12,362 nt of DNA from Thermoanaerobaculia bacterium (GTDB lineage: Bacteria; Acidobacteriota; Thermoanaerobaculia; Gp7-AA8): contig JAMPYE010000079.1 in assembly GCA_023700825.1 (NCBI GenBank), positions 1 through 12,362 on the forward strand. Direction: 5' to 3'. Below are positions 6,313-12,318 of this stretch, piece by piece. The notes under the pieces are model-generated. The model was not told the origin of the DNA. It searched no databases and saw only the letters and a program-made list of their open reading frames with translations. The translations under genes and the position numbers were made by a program. Position 1 is the stretch's first letter, and each line of letters starts with the position of its first letter.

Positions 6313-6990
6313 GTGACGGAAAACGAGCGCCGCACGAGCAAACGGATCACGTTCGACGAGCCGGTCCGGGGACGGGTCGGCGGCGTCGCCGTGTCGGTGC
6401 TCGACATCGGGCTCCACGGGAGCAAGCTCGCGCATCAGGCCGCGATTCCGGTGGGCAGCACGGCCGACTTCAGTTTCTCGTGGAATGGCCATACGCTCGA
6501 GTTCAGCGCGAAGATCGTCCGTTGCGAGCTGCAGGGGTTCAAAGACGGCAAGAAGGTCTTCCATTCCGGGCTCGATTTCGTCCTACTGCGTGGAGAGGCC
6601 GAGTCGCACTTGCGGCGGATCGTCCTCGGCGCACAACCGGTGGACGAGCCCCTCGTGACGGCGGACGCTCCGCCGCCCTCGTGGGCACCCACGCCGTTTC
6701 TCAGGTTTGACGACGAGGAGATGCTGGAACTCGTCGCCGCGGAGGAAGAGATCGCCGAACGGCGGCGGTCCGCGGCCACGCCGTTCATCGAGTGCAGGCT
6801 CGGCACGGACGGCAGATGGACGCGAACTCCCGTCTTCGACTCCGGGTCTCCAGCCGACGGATTCACCGTTCCGGGATCCGAGGACGATCGGGAGCTCGAT
6901 CTTCTTTGCAGGACGTACGAAGCAGCCGATGCGCAGACTCGCGTGCGGATTCGCGCGTCGCTGGAGGCGCGCACTCGAGGAACCGGCTAG
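6313..6990 (+). CDS. PilZ-domain protein, possible c-di-GMP receptor
   Basis: 225 aa, soluble, cytoplasmic. The PilZ domain spans about residues 5-105. The RxxxR motif is present as RTSKR (Arg7, Arg11), and the second motif is DIGLHG (31-36), where the usual Ser of (D/N)xSxxG is Gly. Beta strands follow: ADFSFSW, TLEFSAKIVRCEL and FHSGLDFVLL. PilZ domains bind cyclic di-GMP and act on motility, adhesion or polysaccharide export. The Gly substitution may weaken binding. Residues 106-225 are a polar tail with an acidic helix (DDEEMLELVAAEEEIAERRR, about 134-153) and no domain I recognise. GTG at 6313 is chosen because the RxxxR motif begins six residues in and no other start lies nearby. No c-di-GMP enzyme or pilus gene is adjacent, so its target is unknown. 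Confidence 0.85.
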   Translation: MTENERRTSKRITFDEPVRGRVGGVAVSVLDIGLHGSKLAHQAAIPVGSTADFSFSWNGHTLEFSAKIVRCELQGFKDGKKVFHSGLDFVLLRGEAESHLRRIVLGAQPVDEPLVTADAPPPSWAPTPFLRFDDEEMLELVAAEEEIAERRRSAATPFIECRLGTDGRWTRTPVFDSGSPADGFTVPGSEDDRELDLLCRTYEAADAQTRVRIRASLEARTRGTG

Positions 6991-7090
6991 GAGAGGCGTC
7001 GGCAAACTGCCCGGCCCCGGCCGCTCGCCTCACCCCGGCGCGACGGCGTCGAGAAGCCACAGCGTCAGCCGACGGAGCCCCAGCCGATCG

Positions 7091-7540
7091 TCACTCGAAG
7101 AACCCGCTGTCGAAAAAGTAGAGCAGCGCGAGCACTCTCTGGCCGTCCCGGGGAGACGAGCAGCAGTCCGCTGCGCTTCCCCAGCGGCTGCCTCTCCTGA
7201 AGAGATCGCCATTGGACTCGATCGTCCCTGCGCGGCTGCCCCCGATGAAGATGTCCCCGTCGAGCTCGACCTCGCCGGCGCGGGTCCCTCCGTCGAGGAG
7301 CTCGCCGTCCTGCTCGACTTCTCCGACGCGCCTGCCTTTCCGGAAGACGGAGCCGTCCTGCTCGATCTCGCCGGCGCGGCTGCCACCCACGTAGACCGAG
7401 CCGTCCTTCGCGATCTCGGCCCAGCGAGACCCATCGCGATAGACGACGATGTCGCCCGACGCGAGAGGAGCCGGCAGCAGAAGCAGAGCGAGCGCGAGTC
7501 GCACGCGAATCGGCCGGCGCTTCCTCGCAGCGAAGTCCAT
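7091..7540 (-). CDS. Secreted protein of five tandem 16-residue repeats (beta-flower-like)
   Basis: 149 aa. Residues 1-28 are a signal peptide: basic start with KRRPIRVR, hydrophobic LALALLLL, then PLASG. After a half unit (DGSRWAEIAK, 36-45) come five repeats of exactly 16 residues beginning at 46, 62, 78, 94 and 110, on the pattern DGxxFxGGSRAGEIEx. The tail (126-149) has a Cys pair (CC, 126-127) and an aromatic-hydrophobic end (LALLYFFDSGFF). Each unit looks like a beta hairpin, as in small beta-flower or beta-solenoid proteins; the name is by resemblance only and no function is implied. ATG at 7540 lacks a good ribosome site. TTG at 7558, with GGGAG 7 nt upstream, is an equally good start and adds six residues. 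It is divergent from the G6PDH-CNB gene. Confidence 0.75.
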   Translation of the reverse strand: MDFAARKRRPIRVRLALALLLLPAPLASGDIVVYRDGSRWAEIAKDGSVYVGGSRAGEIEQDGSVFRKGRRVGEVEQDGELLDGGTRAGEVELDGDIFIGGSRAGTIESNGDLFRRGSRWGSAADCCSSPRDGQRVLALLYFFDSGFFE

Positions 7541-7581
7541 CTTCCGAGTCTTCGCCAATCGGAGTCTCCCGTCAACATCGA

Positions 7582-7637
7582 CTGCGGAGGGCCGCCTCTC
7601 GAGCCGCATTCCGCAGACATACGCTCGAGTGGCGGCC
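7582..7637. other. Strong inverted repeats in interlocking order upstream of the repeat-protein gene
   Basis: GGCCGCC-T-CTCGAG (7590-7603) and CTCGAG-T-GGCGGCC (7624-7637) pair over 13 bp with one T-T mismatch and a 20-nt loop. CTGCGG (7582-7587) also pairs with CCGCAG (7611-7616) inside that loop. The order a-b-a'-b' fits a pseudoknot or two alternative hairpins. It lies in the 281-bp gap between the divergent repeat-protein and G6PDH genes. Confidence 0.5.
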
Positions 7638-7675
7638 TCGCGTCCGGCGCGGTCGCCGGATCGTTCCGGGCCCGT

Positions 7676-7708
7676 GAGCCGGGCCTTCCCGCCGGCCCGA
7701 CCCGGCTC
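7676..7708. other. Inverted repeat in the G6PDH upstream region
   Basis: GAGCCGGG (7676-7683) pairs with CCCGGCTC (7701-7708), 8 bp perfect with a 17-nt loop. An overlapping shorter stem GGGCC (7681-7685)/GGCCC (7694-7698) competes with it. It lies upstream of the suggested G6PDH -10 box, so it could be an operator or the end of an upstream leader; nothing more can be said. Confidence 0.35.
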
Positions 7709-7773
7709 TCCCCGAAACGGCATTTCGCCCCCATCCTCGGACGGCTGGATGGTGCGGGAATGGGGGAATGAAG

Positions 7774-7779
7774 TATTCT
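7774..7779 (+). promoter_or_regulatory. Candidate -10 box for the G6PDH-CNB gene
   Basis: TATTCT (4 of 6 to TATAAT) predicts a start near 7786 and a leader of about 36 nt holding AAGGAG at 7807-7812. There is no recognisable -35. Confidence 0.3.
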
Positions 7780-7821
7780 CCCTTTTCACCATCCCACATC
7801 GTGAATAAGGAGCTCGTGTCC

Positions 7822-9801
7822 ATGTCCGACACTGCCAAAGTCTATCGCTCGACCGGCATCGAGTCGCAGGTCGCCAACCCGCCGAGCGAGCCCTGCGTGA
7901 TGCTCATCTTCGGCGCATCGGGCGACCTCACGAAACGCCTGCTCGTGCCCGCGATGTACAACCTCGCCTGCGACGGCCTGCTGTCCGAGAACTTTGCCGT
8001 GCTCGGCACCGGCAGGAGCGAGATCACCGACGAGGCGTTCCGAGAAATGATGGGCGGCGAGCAGGGGCTTCGCTCCTTCCACACGCGCAAGGAGTTCGAC
8101 GAGGAGCAGTGCGAGAAGCTGATCCGCCGCTTTCACTTCATGCCGGCGAACCAGGACGTCGACGACTTCAGGAAGCTCCGGCAGCGCGTGAGCGAGCTCG
8201 ACGCGCAGTTCGGTGCGAAGGGGAACGTCCTCTTCTACTTCGCGATGGCGCCGAAGTTCTTCGGCCCGCTCTGCGACCTGCTCTACGAGGCGGGATTCCA
8301 GGACGGCCCAGGCTGGAAGCGCATCATCGTCGAGAAGCCGTTCGGCACCGACCTCCAGTCGGCTCTCGATCTCAACAAGGCGATCCTCAATCACTGGCGG
8401 GAGAACCAGATCTTCCGCGTCGACCACTACCTAGGCAAGGAGACCGTCCAGAACCTCCTGACCTTCCGGTTCTCCAACGGCATGTTCGAGCCACTCTGGA
8501 ACAACAAGCACATCGACAACATCCAGTTCAACGTCTGCGAGTCGGTCGACGTCCAGGGTCGCGGCGGCTACTACGATCACTCCGGCGTGCTCCGGGACAT
8601 GATCCAGAACCACATGTTCCAGATGCTCGCGTACCTCTGCATGGAGGCGCCGGGCTCGTTCGAGGCGGACTCGATCCGCAACGAGAAGGCGAAGTTGCTC
8701 GAGTCGGTGCGCGTCTACGAGACCGACGAAGTGCCGAAGTACGTCGTGCGCGGGCAGTACGGCCCGTCGTTCGAGCGCGACGGCAGAATCGCGAAGCCCG
8801 GTTACCGCCAGGAGAAGGACGTCGATCCCGCGTCGAGCACCGAGACGTTCGCCGCAATCAAGCTGCACATCGACAACTGGCGCTGGGAAGGCGTGCCGAT
8901 CTATCTCCGCTCGGGCAAGGCGCTCTGGAAGCGCGGCACCGAGATCGTCGTGACGTTCAAGAAGGCGCCCGAAGCGATCTTCCGCGGCACGCCGGTCGAG
9001 CACCTCGAGCCGAACCGTCTCGTGTTTCACATCCAGCCGTTCCAGGGGATCGAGCTGCTCTTCCAGGCGAAGATTCCCGGGCCGGCGGTGCAGTTGCAGA
9101 AGGTCGACATGACGTTCAGCTACGGCGACGCATTCAAGGCCTCGCGCTACACCGGCTACGAGGTGATGCTCTACTCGTGCACGCGCGGCGACGCGACGCT
9201 CTTCTCCCGTGGCGACCTCGTAAAGGCGGCGTGGGAGATCGCGCAGCCGATTCTCGACTACTGGGCGGCGAACCCCGCACGCGAGGCATTCCCGAACTAC
9301 ATGCGCAATTCATGGGGCCCCCCCGCGGCGAGCGACCTCATCGAGCGCGACGGCCGCCAGTGGTTCGAAGTCGTCACGCCGGAGGTGCTCGAGCAGCTAC
9401 CGCTCTTCAAGGGGGCGGAGCAACTGCTGCTCAACTCCGTCATCATGGCCCTGAACTCCACCTCCGCAGAGCCGGGCGAGACGATCATCCGGATCGACGA
9501 GATGGCGAAGGAGATGTTTCTCATCTGCCGCGGCGAGGTCGAGGTCATCGACCGCGCGGGCAAGGTGCTCCAGACGCTGCGCGATGGCGACTTCTTCGGA
9601 GAGGTCGGCCTTCTGATGTGCTCCTCGCGCACGGCCACGATCAAGGCGAAGACGCAGTGCGACATGTTCGTGCTGACGAAGTCCGACTTCAGCCGCATCC
9701 TGCGCGAGTACCCGCAGTTCGCCGAAACGCTCACGCAACTCGCGAAGGAGCGCTACGACGTGCTGGTGTCGTGCGAAGAATTGATGGAGTCGGCGAGCTG
9801 A
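7822..9801 (+). CDS. zwf: Glucose-6-phosphate 1-dehydrogenase fused to a C-terminal cyclic-nucleotide-binding domain
   Basis: 659 aa, against about 490-510 for ordinary G6PDH. It oxidises glucose 6-phosphate to 6-phosphogluconolactone and makes NADPH, the entry to the oxidative pentose phosphate pathway, in the cytoplasm. Residues 31-39 (GASGDLTKR) are the dinucleotide-binding loop, 171-175 (EKPFG) follows, and RVDHYLGKE (199-207) is the active-site signature with Asp201, His202 and Lys206. His264 in MIQNH is the catalytic base, so the enzyme looks intact. The G6PDH part ends near NYMRNSWGP (492-500). Residues about 524-640 are a CNB domain like those of eukaryotic cyclic-nucleotide-gated channels; its cassette FGEVGLL...SSRTAT has Glu594 and Arg603. 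ATG at 7822 is chosen for AAGGAG 9 nt upstream; an in-frame ATG at 7768 precedes the -10 box. No gnd or pgl gene is adjacent. Confidence 0.93.
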   Translation: MSDTAKVYRSTGIESQVANPPSEPCVMLIFGASGDLTKRLLVPAMYNLACDGLLSENFAVLGTGRSEITDEAFREMMGGEQGLRSFHTRKEFDEEQCEKLIRRFHFMPANQDVDDFRKLRQRVSELDAQFGAKGNVLFYFAMAPKFFGPLCDLLYEAGFQDGPGWKRIIVEKPFGTDLQSALDLNKAILNHWRENQIFRVDHYLGKETVQNLLTFRFSNGMFEPLWNNKHIDNIQFNVCESVDVQGRGGYYDHSGVLRDMIQNHMFQMLAYLCMEAPGSFEADSIRNEKAKLLESVRVYETDEVPKYVVRGQYGPSFERDGRIAKPGYRQEKDVDPASSTETFAAIKLHIDNWRWEGVPIYLRSGKALWKRGTEIVVTFKKAPEAIFRGTPVEHLEPNRLVFHIQPFQGIELLFQAKIPGPAVQLQKVDMTFSYGDAFKASRYTGYEVMLYSCTRGDATLFSRGDLVKAAWEIAQPILDYWAANPAREAFPNYMRNSWGPPAASDLIERDGRQWFEVVTPEVLEQLPLFKGAEQLLLNSVIMALNSTSAEPGETIIRIDEMAKEMFLICRGEVEVIDRAGKVLQTLRDGDFFGEVGLLMCSSRTATIKAKTQCDMFVLTKSDFSRILREYPQFAETLTQLAKERYDVLVSCEELMESAS

Positions 9802-9807
9802 CGGGTG

Positions 9808-9852
9808 GCGGGAGAAACGGTGATTTCCGTGTGAGAAGTCGCTGCCTCCCGC
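9808..9852 (+). terminator. Weak terminator-like hairpin after the G6PDH gene
   Basis: GCGGGAG (9808-9814) pairs with CTCCCGC (9846-9852), enclosing ACGG (9817-9820)/CCGT (9827-9830). It begins 6 nt past the stop codon. The loops are large and there is no T-tract. Confidence 0.3.
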
Positions 9853-9884
9853 GGTCCGACGGCCACAGACGCGGGCAAATCACG

Positions 9885-9890
9885 TAGAGT
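9885..9890 (+). promoter_or_regulatory. Candidate -10 box for the STAS/kinase operon
   Basis: TAGAGT (4 of 6 to TATAAT) predicts transcription from about 9897 with a leader of about 28 nt that contains AAGGAG at 9911-9916. Confidence 0.35.
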
Positions 9891-9924
9891 TCTCCGGACT
9901 CATCGCAACCAAGGAGACGTGGGT

Positions 9925-10266
9925 ATGGAACTCCGGGAGATCTCTCGCAACGACGGAATCACGCAGCTGAGCCTGATCGGCAAGCTCGACGTGGTCGGTC
10001 TTCAGGCAGTGCAGACGAAGTTCCACGGCCACACGGCCGCGCTGCGAAAACACACGATCGTCGAACTGGGCGAGCTCGAATTCATCGGGTCGTTAGGGAT
10101 CGGGATGCTCATCTCGTGCGCCAAGGCCATGGCGCAGTCGGGAGCGAGGATGATCCTCGTCGGACCGAGGCCGGAAGTCGATTCCGTGCTTCGCATGACG
10201 GGCATCGACAACGCCATTCCGATCGTCGGATCCGCAGGCGAGGCGGAGGCCTTGCTCAAAGGCTAG
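9925..10266 (+). CDS. STAS-domain anti-sigma factor antagonist (SpoIIAA/RsbV-like)
   Basis: 113 aa, a single STAS domain. In partner switching the unphosphorylated antagonist binds the anti-sigma kinase and frees its target; the kinase inactivates it by phosphorylating a Ser. The signature is VELGELEFIGSLGIGMLIS. Aligned on SpoIIAA's FxDSSGLG, Ser56 keeps the phosphorylated position while the preceding Asp is Gly55 and the second Ser is Leu57. ATG at 9925 is chosen because AAGGAG sits at an ideal 8 nt; the in-frame GTG at 9919 would leave only 2 nt. The kinase gene starts 16 bp downstream, so the two are one operon. No sigma factor or PP2C phosphatase is next to them, so the regulated target lies elsewhere. 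Confidence 0.85.
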   Translation: MELREISRNDGITQLSLIGKLDVVGLQAVQTKFHGHTAALRKHTIVELGELEFIGSLGIGMLISCAKAMAQSGARMILVGPRPEVDSVLRMTGIDNAIPIVGSAGEAEALLKG

Positions 10267-10282
10267 AGCAGGGACTCGTCAC

Positions 10283-10720
10283 GTGCCCGGCCAACAACTT
10301 AGCCTCGTCGTCGAGAAGGAGCTGAGCGGCTTCGGTCGCCTGCTGCCCGAGCTCGACCGTTTCGTCGAGGAGAACCAGCTGGAGCCGAGGATCGGCTACA
10401 CGCTTCGGCTCGTGATGGAAGAGGTCGTCCTCAATCTCATCAACTACTCGAAATCGGGGCAGAGGACGAACGAGATCCGCGTGTTTCTCTCCGCGCTTCC
10501 CGATCAGGTCAGGCTCGCGATCGAGGACGACGGCACTCCGTTCGACCCGCGCAACGCCCCGGCGGCCCCGCTTCCCGCCAACCTCGCGGAGGCCGCGCCC
10601 GGCGGCATCGGCCTGCATCTCGTCCGAAGCATGGTCGACGAGCTTTCCTACGACTCCACCGAGGAGCGCAACCGGCTCGAGGTGCGGATCGTCCGATCGG
10701 CCGCGCCTTCCGCGCGATAG
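10283..10720 (+). CDS. RsbW/SpoIIAB-like serine kinase (GHKL ATPase domain)
   Basis: 145 aa, one HATPase_c domain. It is expected to bind ATP, phosphorylate the STAS partner encoded just upstream, and sequester a sigma factor or other target. The N box is EEVVLNLINY (46-55, with Glu46/47 and Asn51), the G1 box EDDGTPFDP (81-89) and the G2 box PGGIGLHLV (106-114). The ATP lid between G1 and G2 is short and Pro/Ala-rich (NAPAAPLPANLAEA). The start is GTG at 10283, with AGGGA at 10270-10274 at an 8-nt gap. Translational coupling with the STAS gene is likely because only 16 nt separate them. Lacking a sigma factor beside it, it could also act on a PP2C phosphatase or another two-component protein. 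Confidence 0.85.
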   Translation: MPGQQLSLVVEKELSGFGRLLPELDRFVEENQLEPRIGYTLRLVMEEVVLNLINYSKSGQRTNEIRVFLSALPDQVRLAIEDDGTPFDPRNAPAAPLPANLAEAAPGGIGLHLVRSMVDELSYDSTEERNRLEVRIVRSAAPSAR

Positions 10721-10748
10721 TGCGATGCCGGGCGTCGCGCGAAGACGA

Positions 10749-10785
10749 GAAGCGCGGAAACGGGCGACGCCCGCTCCCGCGCTTC
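10749..10785. terminator. Bidirectional terminator-like hairpin between convergent genes
   Basis: GAAGCGCGG (10749-10757) pairs perfectly with CCGCGCTTC (10777-10785), and inside it CGGGC (10761-10765) pairs with GCCCG (10769-10773) across a GAC loop. It lies between the kinase stop at 10718-10720 and the stop of the opposing gene at 10804-10806. A weak TTT follows on the plus strand. Confidence 0.5.
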
Positions 10786-10803
10786 GATGTCGTTTCAGCT
10801 TGC

Positions 10804-11433
10804 TCAGTCGAGCCTGACGGACACTTCTCCGACGCCGACTTCGACCTTGAGCCGCGACTCGCCGCGTCCCTTGTGCCACTCGGTCTCGCCGCCGACGAAG
10901 AGGAACGAGTCGCCGTCGATCGTCGCGCCGTCGACGCTCAGCTCGCTCTCGCCGACGCCGAGCTCGATCTCCGCCGAATGAAACGCCGCCGAGCTGCCGC
11001 GGATCTCGACCTCACCCACCCCCGCTTCGAGCTCGATGTCGCCAGCGACGCCGTCGATCGACGTCTCCCCCACTCCGTGCTCCACGGCCAGCGCCACGCT
11101 GCGGGGAACGCGCAGTTCCAGATTCACCGACACACCCTTGCCGAATCGCGGATAGCCGTCGACTTCGAGGTGGAGCTCCCCGTTTTTCGTGCGGCCCTCG
11201 AGCCGGATATCGTCGATGCGCTCCGCGCAATTGCGCCCGTCACAGTCGATCTCCATCCGCACCTCGACGGCGTTGACGTCGGCGCCGATGATCTCGAGCT
11301 CGCCGACCGGATGGTCGACACGGACGAGCTTCACTCCCGCAGCGTCGAAGCGGTGATTCTGAATGTCGTCCACGGCGAGCGCCGGCGTGGCCAGCGCCAG
11401 GGTCATCAGCACGATTCCGGTTGCGTAGCGCAT
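10804..11433 (-). CDS. Secreted beta-repeat protein, DUF4097-like putative adhesin
   Basis: 209 aa. Residues 1-20 are a signal peptide (MRYATGIVLMTLALATPALA). The mature protein is a series of short beta strands: a first part (about 30-112) with VDHPVGELEIIGADVNAVEV and a Cys pair (Cys64, Cys69), then a second part in which GVGE recurs at 120, 138, 159 and 200, each followed by an alternating hydrophobic strand. The pattern fits the DUF4097/DUF2807-type beta-helical families called putative adhesins, whose biochemical role is unknown; it is expected in periplasm or on the surface. The start at 11433 is well supported by GGAGGA with a 4-nt gap. The gene is convergent with the STAS/kinase operon and divergent from the DUF2071 gene. 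Confidence 0.75.
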   Translation of the reverse strand: MRYATGIVLMTLALATPALAVDDIQNHRFDAAGVKLVRVDHPVGELEIIGADVNAVEVRMEIDCDGRNCAERIDDIRLEGRTKNGELHLEVDGYPRFGKGVSVNLELRVPRSVALAVEHGVGETSIDGVAGDIELEAGVGEVEIRGSSAAFHSAEIELGVGESELSVDGATIDGDSFLFVGGETEWHKGRGESRLKVEVGVGEVSVRLD

Positions 11434-11491
11434 TGCTTCCTCCGTTCACGGTTTACGGAAGGAGCGTGCGCGGGTTTCAGCGAACTTGCGC

Positions 11492-11497
11492 TAGGGT
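11492..11497 (+). promoter_or_regulatory. Candidate -10 box for the DUF2071 gene
   Basis: TAGGGT is a weak match (3 of 6 to TATAAT) that directly abuts the ATG at 11498. It predicts a start near 11504, which would exclude that ATG and favour the one at 11540. It lies in the 106-bp divergent gap; no clear promoter for the opposite gene was seen there. Confidence 0.25.
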
Positions 11498-11539
11498 ATG
11501 CCTCTGGACGGGCAAGACGACGAGAGGGAAGAAGGTGCG

Positions 11540-12268
11540 ATGAAGGCTCCCGTGTTTCTGACCGCAGCATGGCGCAACCTCGTGATGCTCAACTACGAAA
11601 TCGATCCCGCGATCCTTCGAACGCGTGTGCCCCGCGGCACGGAGCTCGACTCGTTCGAAGGACGAACCTACACGAGCGTCGTCGGCTTTCTCTTCCTCGA
11701 CACGCGTGTGCTCGGCATCCCGATCCCGTTTCACTGTGACTTCGAGGAGCTGAACCTGCGCTTCTACGTTCGCCGCGAATCGGGTGGCGAGCTTCGCCGC
11801 GGAGTCGTCTTCGTGAAAGAGATCGTGCCCCGGGCCGCGATCGCGTGGGTCGCGCGAACCGTCTACAACGAAAACTACGTCGCGATGCCGATGAGGCATC
11901 ACGTCCACATTCCCGACGCCACGAGTGACGGGAGAGTCGAATATTCGTGGAGGTCAGGCAAACGCTGGAGCCGCGTCGCGGCTCGAATCGAGAGCGCACC
12001 CGTCCCGATGAGCTCCGGCTCCCACGAAGAGTTCATCGCGGAGCACTACTGGGGCTACGCGGCGCAGCGCGGCGGCGGCTCGGTGGAGTACGAAGTCGAG
12101 CACCCACCCTGGAGGATCTGGCGCGCCCTCGATCCCGTGCTCGACTGCGACGTCGCGCAGCTCTATGGCGACGATTTCCGCGCCGCTCTCTCCTCCGCCC
12201 CCGCCTCGTCCTTCGTCGCCGAAGGCTCGGAGATCGTAGTCAGGCAGGGACGGAGAATCAGCTCATAG
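11540..12268 (+). CDS. DUF2071 (YqjF-like) family protein
   Basis: 242 aa, the usual size for this family (COG3361). It begins MKAPVFLTAAWRNLVMLNYE, and the family pattern is clear: an early W-R-N/L-x-M-L-N-Y, then DPAILRTRVPRGTELDSFEG, SVVGFLF with a D-T-R-V-L-G-I-P-I-P loop, the F-x-E-L-N-L-R-F-Y-V strand, a G-V-V-F-V-K-E strand, and EHYWGYAAQRGG near 170. Function is not established for the family; the fold resembles acetoacetate-decarboxylase-like barrels by report, which I cannot test here. Likely cytoplasmic: no signal peptide. The start at 11540 has GAAGAAGG just upstream; the in-frame ATG at 11498 would add 14 acidic, non-family residues. It is divergent from the DUF4097-like gene. 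Confidence 0.82.
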   Translation: MKAPVFLTAAWRNLVMLNYEIDPAILRTRVPRGTELDSFEGRTYTSVVGFLFLDTRVLGIPIPFHCDFEELNLRFYVRRESGGELRRGVVFVKEIVPRAAIAWVARTVYNENYVAMPMRHHVHIPDATSDGRVEYSWRSGKRWSRVAARIESAPVPMSSGSHEEFIAEHYWGYAAQRGGGSVEYEVEHPPWRIWRALDPVLDCDVAQLYGDDFRAALSSAPASSFVAEGSEIVVRQGRRISS

Positions 12269-12318
12269 GTCAAAGGTCAAAGCGGGCGAAAGGCGATAGG
12301 CGACAGACAGGCAGGGAG
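12267..12318. repeat. Start of a third heptad-like tract at the right edge
   Basis: AGGTCAA occurs twice in direct 7-nt phase (12267-12273, 12274-12280), the first overlapping the DUF2071 stop codon by two bases. Drifting AGG-led units of 7 to 9 nt follow (such as AGGCGAT, AGGCGAC). The remaining 44 bp to the window end show no gene. Whether an inverted partner arm follows cannot be seen. Confidence 0.45.

Noticed and set aside
6991..7090. Possible terminator between the convergent PilZ and repeat-protein genes
   Set aside because: Only scattered 4-7 bp complementarities far apart (such as CGTCGGC at 6997 and GCCGACG at 7068) and no compact hairpin.
8109..9887. 592-codon plus-strand open frame overlapping the G6PDH-CNB gene
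   Set aside because: Arg/Pro-rich +1 shadow of the true frame; no domain and no ribosome site.
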